Positions 31,849-40,700 of a DNA stretch of 64,000 nucleotides are shown piece after piece. The notes beneath the pieces are model-generated. The model saw only the letters and a list, made by a program, of their open reading frames with translations, had not been told where the DNA came from and made no database searches. Each line of letters starts with the position of its first letter. Within the stretch, counting starts at the first letter, position 1. Source of the DNA: DATJFQ01 sp035495555. GTDB taxonomy: Bacteria > Acidobacteriota > Vicinamibacteria > Vicinamibacterales > 2-12-FULL-66-21. The stretch is from assembly GCA_035495555.1 (NCBI GenBank), contig DATJFQ010000055.1:1-64000 (forward strand), written 5' to 3'. The position numbers and the translations under genes were made by a program.

Positions 31849-34787
31849 CCGAGCGACCCCGCCATGTGCCGACCAGCACGTATCGCCTTCAGGTGTACGG
31901 AGGCTTTCCGCTCGACGCGGCCGCTGCAATCGCTCCGTATCTCGCCGACATCGCCATCGGAGCCGCGTATACCTCGCCGTATTTCGCCGCCGAGAAGGGC
32001 AGCACGCACGGCTACGACATTACGAATCACAATGAAATCAACGCCGAGTTCGGCGGCCCGGACGCGCATCGGCGGTTCACGACCGCGCTGAAGACCGCCG
32101 GGCTGCAGCACATCGTCGACTTCGTGCCCAACCACATGGGCATCAGCACCATCACCAATCCGTGGTGGAAGGACGTCCTGGAGAACGGGCCCAGCGCCCG
32201 GTCCGCGCCCTTCTTCGATATCGACTGGAATCCCGTCAAGCGCGAGCTGCGGCGCAAGCTGCTGCTGCCGATCCTCGGCGACCAGTACGGCACCGTGCTC
32301 GAGCGCGGCGAACTGCAGCTCGAGTTCAGCGCCGGCCGGCTCGTGCTGAAGTACTTCGATAACGTGCTTCCGGTCAATCCACGCCAGGCGCCGCGCGTGT
32401 ACCGCACCGGGCTCACGCGGCTCACGGGCCAGCTCGGTCCGTCGCACCCGGACCTGCTCGAGTTCCTCAGCATCATCACGGCCCTTCAGAAGATGCCTGC
32501 GTACACCGCGAGCGGCCCGGAAGAGGTCTCGGAGCGAAGCCGTGAGAGCGAAATCGCGCGCAACAGGATGGTGAGATTGACGGAGGCATCCGAGCCGATC
32601 CGCCGGCACATCGAAGAGCAGGTCCGCGAGTTCAACGGCGTCCCCGGGCGTCCGGAATCCTTCGACGCGCTGCACGAGCTCCTCGAGGAGCAGGCATACC
32701 GGCTCGCCTACTGGCGGACGGCGGCGCACGAGATCAATTACCGGCGGTTCTTCGACATCAACTCGCTGGCGGGGCTGCGCGTCGAGGACCCGCAGGTCTT
32801 TGCGGCCATTCACCAGCTCCTGTCACGCCTGCTGCGCGAGGAGCTGGTGACGGGGGTCCGCGTCGATCATCCGGACGGCCTCTTCGATCCGGCGAAGTAC
32901 TTCGAGATGTTGCAGGACCTCGCGGCGGAAGCATGGGGGATCGTGCGCGCCCCTGGATCGCGCCCGCTTTACGTCGTCGCGGAGAAAATCCTGTCCGGTC
33001 GCGAGCGCCTTCCGGAAGCCTGGGCGGTATCGGGGACGACCGGGTACAACTTCCTCAACCAGTTGAACAACGTGTTCGTCGACAATACGAACGCGCGGCT
33101 GATGCGGCGTGTGTATGAGCGGCTCACCGGGCACACGGAGAGCTTCGACGACCTGCTCTACACGACGAAGCGGCTCATCATGGACACCTCGATGGCCAGC
33201 GAGCTGAACGTGCTCGCGGACATGTTGAACCGCATCAGCGAGAGCAACCGCCGCTCGCGCGATTTCACGCTCAACAGCCTTCGCGACGTTATCGTCGAGG
33301 TGGTCGCGTGCTTCCCGGCCTATCGAACGTATGTCACCGGCGAGGGCTGGACGCCCGAGGACCGCGCCGTACTGGAGCGGGCGATCGTGCGCGCGCGCCG
33401 GCGCAACCCGGCGATGGATCCGACGATCTTCGATTTCGTCCGCGAGATCCTGCTTCCCCGCGACGTCGAGGATGTTGCCGCCGCGTCGCCCGGCGATCGC
33501 CGGAGCGGCGGCTACCCGCCGGCGGATGCGGCCGAGGAAGCCCAGCGTCTCCGCTTCTCGATGAAATTCCAGCAGTACACCGGGCCGCTGCAGGCGAAAG
33601 GCCTCGAAGACACGGCGTTTTACCGGTACAACGTGCTGTTGTCGCTGAACGAGGTCGGCGGCGACCCATCGCGGTTCGGTTCGTCGGTCGCCGATTTCCA
33701 CGAGATGAACGCGCGGAGGCGCCACGATTGGCCGTTCGAGATGCTTGCCACTGCGACGCACGATACGAAGCTCGGCGAGGACGTGCGCGCGCGGCTCAAC
33801 GTGCTCTCCGAGATGCCGGAAGAGTGGGGACGTGAAGCCGCTCGATGGATGAGGCTCAATCGCGAGCGCCGAACGCTCGTCGATGGCGAACCCGTTCCGG
33901 ATCGCAATGACGAGTACCGTTTTTATCAGGCACTGCTCGGTGTCTGGCCGCCGTCGACCGACGCGCCCGACAAACAACTCGTCGCGCGCCTTCAGGCCTA
34001 TATGGCGAAGGCGGTCAAGGAAGCGAAACTGCACTCCAGCTGGATCAATCCCAACGAGCCGTACGAGCAGGCGGTCACCGGCTTCGTCGAACGGGTCCTT
34101 ACCGGTCCCGGCTCCGCCGAATTCCTGTCGGCTTTCCTGCCGGTGGAGGCGCGGCTGGCGCGCGCCGGCTTCGTCAACACGCTCGCGCAGGTCACGTTGA
34201 AGATCGCGTCACCCGGTGTGCCGGACTTTTATCAAGGCACGGAGTTGTGGGATCTGACGCTGGTCGATCCTGATAATCGTCGTCCCGTCGACTATGAGGC
34301 AAGGCGAGAAACGCTCGTGCGCGTCAACGCCGTTCTCGGGAGCGAGTCGGCCGCGCGGTTGGAAGCTGTGCGTGAAATGCTCGCAGGCTGGCAGGACGCG
34401 GCCATCAAGATGCTGGTCATGACCGCCGGGCTGCGCGCGCGCCGCGCGCACCCGGAGGTGTTCCTCGAGGGCGAGTACCTGCCGCTCGACACGGACCTCC
34501 CGGTACCGGCGCGTCTCGTGGCGTTCGCGCGCGTGCATGCGGACGGCCGGGCTGCCATCGCGGTCGCGCCGACGCTGTCAGCGCACCTGGTTGACGAAGA
34601 TCATCCGCTGCCCGTCGGCGATCGATGGCGCACGTCGCGCGTGCTGTTGCCGGAATCGCTGGCGGCGCTCACGTTCACCGACTGCTTCACGGGCGCGGAG
34701 GTCCGTCCGGTGAGGACTGGCGACGGCGCGTGCCTGTTTGCGGGTCAGGTGCTCTCGGCCTTGCCGGTGGCGCTGCTGATGGCGTGA
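31845..34787 (+). CDS. treY: Malto-oligosyltrehalose synthase TreY
   Basis: 980 residues, GH13_26. It isomerises the reducing-end glucose of malto-oligosaccharides to an alpha,alpha-1,1 trehalose link. It starts TSTYRLQVYGGFPLDAA, the family N-terminus. The barrel shows TSPYFAAEKGSTHGYD, IVDFVPNHMG, the nucleophile in GVRVDHPDGLFDP, the acid in VVAEKILSGRE and the long helical insertion after it. Late motifs include GLEDTAFYRYN and TATHDTKLGEDVRARL. The protein is toward the long end for TreY. It is the last gene of the operon. A GC heptad array follows its stop directly and then the large palindrome at 34891-34997. Confidence 0.97.
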   Translation: MTERPRHVPTSTYRLQVYGGFPLDAAAAIAPYLADIAIGAAYTSPYFAAEKGSTHGYDITNHNEINAEFGGPDAHRRFTTALKTAGLQHIVDFVPNHMGISTITNPWWKDVLENGPSARSAPFFDIDWNPVKRELRRKLLLPILGDQYGTVLERGELQLEFSAGRLVLKYFDNVLPVNPRQAPRVYRTGLTRLTGQLGPSHPDLLEFLSIITALQKMPAYTASGPEEVSERSRESEIARNRMVRLTEASEPIRRHIEEQVREFNGVPGRPESFDALHELLEEQAYRLAYWRTAAHEINYRRFFDINSLAGLRVEDPQVFAAIHQLLSRLLREELVTGVRVDHPDGLFDPAKYFEMLQDLAAEAWGIVRAPGSRPLYVVAEKILSGRERLPEAWAVSGTTGYNFLNQLNNVFVDNTNARLMRRVYERLTGHTESFDDLLYTTKRLIMDTSMASELNVLADMLNRISESNRRSRDFTLNSLRDVIVEVVACFPAYRTYVTGEGWTPEDRAVLERAIVRARRRNPAMDPTIFDFVREILLPRDVEDVAAASPGDRRSGGYPPADAAEEAQRLRFSMKFQQYTGPLQAKGLEDTAFYRYNVLLSLNEVGGDPSRFGSSVADFHEMNARRRHDWPFEMLATATHDTKLGEDVRARLNVLSEMPEEWGREAARWMRLNRERRTLVDGEPVPDRNDEYRFYQALLGVWPPSTDAPDKQLVARLQAYMAKAVKEAKLHSSWINPNEPYEQAVTGFVERVLTGPGSAEFLSAFLPVEARLARAGFVNTLAQVTLKIASPGVPDFYQGTELWDLTLVDPDNRRPVDYEARRETLVRVNAVLGSESAARLEAVREMLAGWQDAAIKMLVMTAGLRARRAHPEVFLEGEYLPLDTDLPVPARLVAFARVHADGRAAIAVAPTLSAHLVDEDHPLPVGDRWRTSRVLLPESLAALTFTDCFTGAEVRPVRTGDGACLFAGQVLSALPVALLMA

Positions 34788-34790
34788 AGC

Positions 34791-34862
34791 GCGAGGCGCG
34801 GGGCGGGAGGCGGGAGGCGGGAGGCGCGGGGCGCGAGGCGCGAGGCGCGAGGCGCGACGCCG
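34791..34862. repeat. GC-rich 7-bp tandem array
   Basis: About ten heptads of GCGAGGC/GGGAGGC begin three bases after the treY stop. It is the same family as the arrays around the IS110 island, here in the opposite orientation. Confidence 0.8.
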
Positions 34863-34890
34863 GGCGAGGCACGCGGCACGCGGCACACAC

Positions 34891-34997
34891 AAAAAAAGGG
34901 GACAACCGCGTTTTTTCGCAAATAAAGGGGACAGCCGTCTTATTTCGAGACGGCTGTCCCCTTTATTTGCGAATAATGGCGGTTGTCCCCTTTTTTT
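34891..34997. terminator. Two-tier palindrome ending convergent treY and ligD-type genes
   Basis: Inner arms of 25 bp (34916-34940 and 34948-34972) are perfect and enclose a 7-bp loop. Outer arms of 19 bp (34891-34909 and 34979-34997) are perfect too, separated from the inner ones by 6-bp mismatched bulges. The outer ends are A7 and T7, giving a U-tract on either strand. Both tiers contain AAAGGGGACA-type words known from REP-like intergenic elements. It can terminate both converging transcripts and probably is a mobile palindromic repeat. Confidence 0.8.
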
Positions 34998-35021
34998 CGA
35001 GGCGCCGGCGAGTCGTGGGGG

Positions 35022-35972
35022 CTATAGAAACTTGGCCAGATCCACGCGGCCCTTCTTCAACAGCAGCGGCTTGTAAAGGTCGCCAAGCGTCGCGAATCGC
35101 TTCCGCACGGTGTCGATCCGGAAGTCCTCGATCTCCACCCCGGCGTGGACTTCCTCCCAGGTGATCGGCGTCGACACGCACGCGCGCGGGTGCGGGCGCA
35201 CCGAGTAGACGCTCGCCAGCGTACGGCCCCACGCGTTCTGGTTGTAGTCAATCAACACGCGGCCTTGTGGCCGCTTCGCCACCCTGTACTCCGAGGTCAT
35301 CAGCGACGGATGCCGCGACGCCAGCTCCTGTGCGAGCGCTTTCGCGAACGTCCAGACCTCCTTCTGAATCGGACCCCGGACGATCGGCACGTAGACGTGG
35401 ATGCCCTTCGACCCGGTCGTCTTCGGATACGCCGGCATCTTCAGCGTGTCGAGCGCCTCGTGGACGACACGTGCCGCCTCGAGCACCTGTTCCCAGGTGG
35501 CGCTGCCGGGATCGAGGTCGAAGTGCAGATAATCGGGACGGTCCACGTCGTCACACGTCGCATACCACTGGTTCAGATCGATGCAGCCGAGGTTGATGAC
35601 CCAGAGCAGCGCCGGCAGATCATCGATCATCGGGAAGTCGATGACGTTCCCCGAGTCATGGACGATGCGGCACGTGCGTATCCAATCCGGCCTCGGCGAC
35701 GGCGCCCGTTTCATGAAGAAGAACTCGCCGGACGCGCCGTGCGGGTACCGCTTCATCACCATTGCGCGGCCGCGGATGTGCGGGAGCAGCAGCGGGGCCA
35801 CGTCCGCGTAATACTGAACGAGATCGCCTTTGGTGACGCCGAGGTCCGGCCAGAACACCTTGTCGAGATTCGTGAGCCGTACATCCCTGCCGGCGGCGCG
35901 AACGGTCACCGTGCCGGATCCGGGAATCTTCAGCGCCGCCACGCGTTCACCACTCACCATTCGGTTCGCCAA
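35022..35972 (-). CDS. ligD: LigD-type polymerase domain protein (NHEJ primase-polymerase)
   Basis: 316 residues, a stand-alone archaeo-eukaryotic primase-like polymerase as found in bacterial LigD. It adds ribo- or deoxynucleotides at broken ends during non-homologous end joining. Motifs visible: LTNLDKVFWPDLGVTKGDLV (N-terminal, common to LigD-Pol), the metal-binding LHFDLDPG, TTGSKGIHVYVPI, and late RPHPRACVSTPITW. No ligase or phosphoesterase domain is attached and no ku gene is in the window. It is read after an unknown gene 18 bp upstream, so the two are probably co-transcribed. The start at 35972 is the first ATG; a downstream in-frame ATG at residue 5 is possible. Confidence 0.92.
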   Translation of the reverse strand: MANRMVSGERVAALKIPGSGTVTVRAAGRDVRLTNLDKVFWPDLGVTKGDLVQYYADVAPLLLPHIRGRAMVMKRYPHGASGEFFFMKRAPSPRPDWIRTCRIVHDSGNVIDFPMIDDLPALLWVINLGCIDLNQWYATCDDVDRPDYLHFDLDPGSATWEQVLEAARVVHEALDTLKMPAYPKTTGSKGIHVYVPIVRGPIQKEVWTFAKALAQELASRHPSLMTSEYRVAKRPQGRVLIDYNQNAWGRTLASVYSVRPHPRACVSTPITWEEVHAGVEIEDFRIDTVRKRFATLGDLYKPLLLKKGRVDLAKFL

Positions 35973-35990
35973 ATTGACGCTGACACCAAT

Positions 35991-36659
35991 TCACCAGTTC
36001 TTCAGAATTCCCCGAATCGGCGGAAGGCGGGGCGGCCGCGCCCCATGTCGTACCGCGCCCTGAACCGGAACATAGGTCAGCTCCTGCCCCGCCCGCACGC
36101 AACGGAGCAGCAGACCGCCGCGGCTCATGTCCCCGCGCCCGACGAACTCCGACGGGAAGAGAAGCCGCTGGCCAAAAACACCCGTCAGCACATCGACGTA
36201 CTTCGCGGATGCGATGCTCCCGAGCAGCACGACTTCGCAGTCTTCGCCGATCTCCTCACGTAAGGCCGTCGCGCTCTGCAGCAGCGGCTTGCGATATCTG
36301 GGCTCGTTCTTCGCGATATCGACGCTGCCGAACGCGCGCAGCGCGTCGACCGTAATCGGCGTCTCCGCGGGGCGCAGCCCGGCCGTCGGCGTAATCACGA
36401 GCGCGCCGCTGCCCGTCAACTCGAGGCCCGGTTCCGGAGGACGCGCGAAGGTCAGCCCGTACGCCAGTTTGCCCTTGAAATAAAGTCCGCTGACGAACGC
36501 GAACGCCTCGCCGATGGCGACTCCTTCAGGTCCACGGATTCTCCGGGCCAGATCGAACTGCGCCCGCTCGGACAGGATCATCTGCGCACGAGGGCCGGAA
36601 CAATTCGCGGGCGACAGGAGGAAGATACGGCCCGGCTGGACCTGTTTCCGACGTGCCAC
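35991..36659 (-). CDS. Conserved-looking protein of unknown function
   Basis: 222 residues, no signal peptide or membrane helices. The reading starts from a GTG at 36659 (VARRKQVQPGRIFLLSPANCSG), chosen because it follows a GGAG and begins just before the first ordered segment. Longer in-frame extension runs antisense through the ADOP gene. Notable features are SPANCSGPRA near the start, LARRIRGPEGVAIGEAFAFVSGLYFKGKLAYG in the middle and VVLLGSIASAKYVDVL later. The last phrase suggests an alpha/beta nucleotide-binding-like domain. I do not recognise a family. The 18-bp distance to the LigD-type polymerase gene suggests a joint role. Confidence 0.7.
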   Translation of the reverse strand: MARRKQVQPGRIFLLSPANCSGPRAQMILSERAQFDLARRIRGPEGVAIGEAFAFVSGLYFKGKLAYGLTFARPPEPGLELTGSGALVITPTAGLRPAETPITVDALRAFGSVDIAKNEPRYRKPLLQSATALREEIGEDCEVVLLGSIASAKYVDVLTGVFGQRLLFPSEFVGRGDMSRGGLLLRCVRAGQELTYVPVQGAVRHGARPPRLPPIRGILKNW

Positions 36660-36743
36660 GGCTCCAGAATATCGTGCCTGTCGTAGAATTCTTGGCTCCC
36701 TGTCGATCCGACCGTTCTCCGTTCGACCACTGATAGAGACCTT

Positions 36744-39191
36744 ATGAGTTTTCTGACCGATCTTCGATATGCCGCCCGAAGCCTGGCCGGCGCACGGGGC
36801 CTCGCCCTGACCGTCATCGTCACGCTGGCGCTGGGAATTGGCGCGAACGCGGCCATCTTCAGCGTCGTCCGCGGAGTCCTGCTCAAGCCGCTGGCGAACG
36901 AAGACGAAGACCGCCTCATCTACATCCAGCAGTCGGCCAGGGGAATCGGCGCCGAGAACGCCAACTTCTCCATCCCTGAAATTCGGGATTTCCAGTCTGG
37001 TGTTCGATCGATCAGCGCGTTTGGAGACTTCTCCACGATCGAATTCACGATGATCGGCCTCGGTGAGCCGCGCGTCGTTCGTTCGGGCGTTGTCAGCGGC
37101 TCCTATTTCCATGTCATGGGGCTGAAACCGATTCTCGGCCGCCTCATAGAGCCGGCAGACGACGGACCGAAGGCCGCGGGCGTGGCGGTCCTGACGTATC
37201 GCTTCTGGACGACGTCGCTCGGGAGCGATCGCTCGGTGCTCGGCCGGACGGTGCGGCTGGGCGACCGCACCGCGACGATCATCGGTGTCGTCGAACCCTC
37301 GGTTCCATACCCGTCCGAAACCGAGATCATGGCGAACGTCGTCACGAGCCCGCATCACCTGTCGGCGACGATGGTGGACGGACGAGTGCACCGCATGACG
37401 GAGCTGTTCGGCCGCCTCGCACCCGGCGCGACGCTGGATCAGGCGCGCGCCGAACTGCGGACCGTGCACGCATCGATGGTGCAGCAGCACCCTGAGTCGT
37501 ACCCGAAGAACGGCGACTTCCGGGTCGACGCCGTCAAGCTCCGCGATCAGGTGACCTCTTCAGCGCGGACCGTGCTGCTCGTGCTGCTGGCGGCGTCGGC
37601 GCTGATCTTCGTGATCGCATGCTCGAACGTCGCAAACCTGATTCTCGCGCGGTCCGTTCGCCGCGAAGGCGAGCTGGCGATCCGCGCCGCGCTCGGCGCG
37701 AGCACCGGCGCACTCCGACGCGTGCTGCTCGCCGAAAGCCTGTTGCTCTGCGGCGCGGGAGCCGTGCTCGGCGTGCTGCTGGCGCGCCCCATGGTTTCCG
37801 TGCTCGCGCGCTATGCCGCCCGGTTTTCGGTGCGCGCGCTGGACGTGACCGTCGACGCGACGCTGCTCTGGGTGGGCGTCGCACTGGCGATCTCGGCGGC
37901 TGTGCTGCTCGCGTTCGTGCCGCGGCTGCCGTCGGCCGAGGCGTCGAACGGCCTCGGGCTGTCCAGCGGCGGCGTCCGGATCACGTCTGGCACGAACCGG
38001 CGTCTGCGCGGATTCGCAATCGTCCAGATCGGCGCGTCTTTCGTGCTGCTCGCGGGCGCCGGCATGCTGGTCGCTGCGCTGATGGCGCTGCAGCAGGCCA
38101 ATGCCGGCCTCAACATGAACGTGCTCGCGCTGAATGTCCCGATCGTCTCGTACGAACGGAAGCCGCAGGAACTGGCAGCCATGTACGAGGAGGCGATGCG
38201 GCGCATTTCACAACTGCCGGGCGTCGAGCAGGTCGCGATGGGGACGATCGTGCCGTGGCGCGATGCTGGCACCTTCGGCCCGGGTTTTCAGTTCACGGTG
38301 GACGGATACGCAAAAGGCAACGGCGAGGAAGACCCCCGAGCGCGGTTCCGGACCGTATCACCGGGGTTTTTCCAAGCCCTTGGCGTGCCGATCATCGCGG
38401 GGCGTGATTTCAACGATGCCGACCGGCAAGGCACGGATCCCGTCGTCATCGTCAGCGAGAGCCTCGCGAAACGCATGTTCCCCAATCGCGATGCGCTGAA
38501 CCGGCGGCTGCACTGGACGGATCCCGTCATGAAGTTCATCGATGTCAGCACCGAAGGACGCCGCATCGTCGGAATCGCCGCCGATATCGATGACGAGAAC
38601 ATCGTGCCGGGGCCGGCGCTGACGGTCTATCATCCGTTCGGCCAGGAGATCGGCGGCGGACGCCTCTTCGTGCACGCGCGGTCGAACCCATACGCGCTCG
38701 TCCCGCCGATTACGAAGATCATCCGGGACCTCTCGGCGGACCAGCCTGTCGAGAAGCCGGCCACGCTCGCCGATGCGCGGGCCGAAGTGCTCGCGCCGGA
38801 CCGCCTGAACACGCTCGTCTTCGGTGGATTCGCCGGCGTGGCGCTCGTGATTGCGATCGTCGGCGTCGCGGGCGTGCTCGCGTTTTCCGTGAGCGCGCGA
38901 ACGCGCGAGTTCGGCATCCGCCTGGCTATCGGATCGGCGCCGCAGCACCTGCTCGCCCGCGTGCTCCGCGAAGGTGCGGCCATCGCGGCGCTCGGCATCG
39001 CCTGCGGCATCGTCGGGGGTTTCGTGCTCGCGCGCATCGCGGGCACGTTCATTCAGGACATCCACATCCCAGGCGTGCTGCCCACCGCCGCCGCGGCGGT
39101 GGTCCTCGTGACCGCAGCCATCATCGCCTCCGTGATGCCGGCCGCCCGTGCCGCTCGCGTCGACGTCATCCGCGCGCTGCGCGCGGACTGA
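36744..39191 (+). CDS. ADOP-family ABC transporter permease (MacB core, two FtsX domains)
   Basis: 815 residues. The N-terminus TDLRYAARSL...LALGIGANAAIFSVV is the hallmark of ADOP (acidobacterial duplicated orphan permease) proteins. A transmembrane helix (about residues 20-42) is followed by a MacB-like periplasmic domain. Three helices (about 268-400), a second periplasmic domain and three C-terminal helices (about 690-800) make the duplicated FtsX layout. Such proteins lack their own ATPase gene, and none lies next to it here. No PadR regulator gene is adjacent either. Substrate unknown; MacB relatives export peptides, lipoproteins or drugs. It is divergent from the unknown gene over an 84-bp gap. 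Confidence 0.93.
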   Translation: MSFLTDLRYAARSLAGARGLALTVIVTLALGIGANAAIFSVVRGVLLKPLANEDEDRLIYIQQSARGIGAENANFSIPEIRDFQSGVRSISAFGDFSTIEFTMIGLGEPRVVRSGVVSGSYFHVMGLKPILGRLIEPADDGPKAAGVAVLTYRFWTTSLGSDRSVLGRTVRLGDRTATIIGVVEPSVPYPSETEIMANVVTSPHHLSATMVDGRVHRMTELFGRLAPGATLDQARAELRTVHASMVQQHPESYPKNGDFRVDAVKLRDQVTSSARTVLLVLLAASALIFVIACSNVANLILARSVRREGELAIRAALGASTGALRRVLLAESLLLCGAGAVLGVLLARPMVSVLARYAARFSVRALDVTVDATLLWVGVALAISAAVLLAFVPRLPSAEASNGLGLSSGGVRITSGTNRRLRGFAIVQIGASFVLLAGAGMLVAALMALQQANAGLNMNVLALNVPIVSYERKPQELAAMYEEAMRRISQLPGVEQVAMGTIVPWRDAGTFGPGFQFTVDGYAKGNGEEDPRARFRTVSPGFFQALGVPIIAGRDFNDADRQGTDPVVIVSESLAKRMFPNRDALNRRLHWTDPVMKFIDVSTEGRRIVGIAADIDDENIVPGPALTVYHPFGQEIGGGRLFVHARSNPYALVPPITKIIRDLSADQPVEKPATLADARAEVLAPDRLNTLVFGGFAGVALVIAIVGVAGVLAFSVSARTREFGIRLAIGSAPQHLLARVLREGAAIAALGIACGIVGGFVLARIAGTFIQDIHIPGVLPTAAAAVVLVTAAIIASVMPAARAARVDVIRALRAD

Positions 39192-39213
39192 TTAGAAATT
39201 GCAGATTGCAGAT

Positions 39214-40653
39214 TCACGAGCGCTCAGTTACCGGCTCGACCAGGAACTGCTCAATCGCGCCGGCAGGGGTCCAGTAAGTCGAGAGCGTTACCCGCGTCCC
39301 ATCGCTGAATTCGACGGCAAAGCCGCGGTAGCGCATGCCGCCGCGGAGCGACGTCGAAGTCTGGCGCAGCATTTTGATCTCGCCGAGCGGGCCGAGGCTC
39401 GATGCGTAATCGTGCAGGGCCTGCTCGTCGAAGTAGAAGTTCGCATTCGCCGTGAAGAGCGACCGATCGATGCTGCCCTTCTGGAGGCCTGACAGCACGC
39501 GGCGCGTAACCGCCTCGACGGCTGCGGTATCGTCTGATGCGTCCGATGCCGCGGCAGGAAAGACGGCAGCCATGATGGCGCGTCCAATCGCGGAGGCGGC
39601 GGGACTTGCCTCCTGGTTCGTCAGCACCGCCACAGCGAACTTCCTGTCGGGCACGACGACGTTCGCGGCGACGAAGCCGCCAACCTCGCCGGTGTGTGAG
39701 ACCACCCGATGGCCGTTCTGCTCACCGACGGTGAAGCCCAGGCCGTAAGAGATATCGCGCCCGTTCTTCAGCTTCGTCGGCGTTTCCATCGCAACGTATG
39801 ACGGGTGCTGCAGCAGCGACTCGTTCATCACAGAGACGTCCCAGGCCAGCAAATCGCTGACCGGCATCGCCATCTCCCCGTCCGCGAAGTACCAGCCCGG
39901 CGCCTCCGACAACGCGGGCCGCAACGGCCCGAGCGCGTGGCGGAAGTATCCAGTCGGCTCGAGCTGATCGTGCTCGGTGTCGAGGTCGATCGTTCGTTTC
40001 AGGCCAACCGGGTCGAGCACGCGTGATTTCAGAAACGACCAGAACGGCTGTCCGCTCACCTTCTCGACGATCAGACCGACGATGTTGAAGTTCGTGTTGC
40101 TGTATTGGTATTGAGTGCCCGGTTCGAAGTCCAGCGGCTTGGTGGCCCACTCGTGAACGATCGTCTGCGCCGTGGTCGGCTTCGTCCACGCAGGGATCGT
40201 GTAGTCCTGAGGCGCGTAGTCCTCGTAGCCCGAGGTGTGGGACATCAGATTTCGGACCGTGACCTCGTTCGCGCGCGTCAGTTCAGGAAACCACCGCGAC
40301 ACGGGATCGTCGATGGACATCTTTCCGTTCTGGACCAGCAGCATCACGGCCGCCACGGTGAACTGCTTGCTGATGGACCCGATCGCGTAGTGCATGTCGG
40401 AGGAGGCGTCGAGCGGCGGGGAGAGACGGGCCTTTCCGAACGCGCGCACGTATGCGATCTGACCGTCCTTGACGATTCCGACCGAGGCGCTCGGTACCGA
40501 CGTCTTGTTGATCACGTCGGTGATGGCCGCCTCGACTTTGCCGATGGCGTCGGCAGACAGCGTATTGGCCTGTCGTGCAGCGATCGGCGCGCGCGCCAGC
40601 ACCGCTGCGGCTGCGATCGTCAGAAGAAGCCCTGGATGTCCGGGGATGCGCAT
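39214..40653 (-). CDS. Secreted serine hydrolase (class C beta-lactamase family)
   Basis: 479 residues with an N-terminal signal peptide (about residues 1-27, HPGLLLTIAAAAVLARAPIAA). The beta-lactamase/DD-peptidase fold shows SxxK as SISK (Ser93, Lys96) and the second motif YSN (Tyr184-Asn186). The third motif, HTG in VVSHTGEVGG, sits around residue 318. The C-terminal ~130 residues form a DUF3471-like extension. Such proteins include esterases, D-amino-acid peptidases and penicillin-binding relatives; true beta-lactamase activity is not implied. It stands alone, convergent with the ADOP permease gene. Confidence 0.9.
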   Translation of the reverse strand: MRIPGHPGLLLTIAAAAVLARAPIAARQANTLSADAIGKVEAAITDVINKTSVPSASVGIVKDGQIAYVRAFGKARLSPPLDASSDMHYAIGSISKQFTVAAVMLLVQNGKMSIDDPVSRWFPELTRANEVTVRNLMSHTSGYEDYAPQDYTIPAWTKPTTAQTIVHEWATKPLDFEPGTQYQYSNTNFNIVGLIVEKVSGQPFWSFLKSRVLDPVGLKRTIDLDTEHDQLEPTGYFRHALGPLRPALSEAPGWYFADGEMAMPVSDLLAWDVSVMNESLLQHPSYVAMETPTKLKNGRDISYGLGFTVGEQNGHRVVSHTGEVGGFVAANVVVPDRKFAVAVLTNQEASPAASAIGRAIMAAVFPAAASDASDDTAAVEAVTRRVLSGLQKGSIDRSLFTANANFYFDEQALHDYASSLGPLGEIKMLRQTSTSLRGGMRYRGFAVEFSDGTRVTLSTYWTPAGAIEQFLVEPVTERS

Positions 40654-40700
40654 GGCGGGATGTTAGCACCCGATCAGTTAGCAGTTGGGTAGTTGGGTAG

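Noticed and set aside
36660..37490. An in-frame N-terminal extension of the unknown gene next to ligD, antisense to the ADOP permease
   Set aside because: The extension overlaps the start and first 250 codons of a solid gene, is low in ordered segments, and a GTG with a ribosome site exists at 36659.
39214..40653. Calling the class C serine hydrolase an antibiotic-resistance beta-lactamase
   Set aside because: The motifs are those of the broad family, and the C-terminal extension is typical of esterase/peptidase relatives. Nothing in the context suggests resistance.
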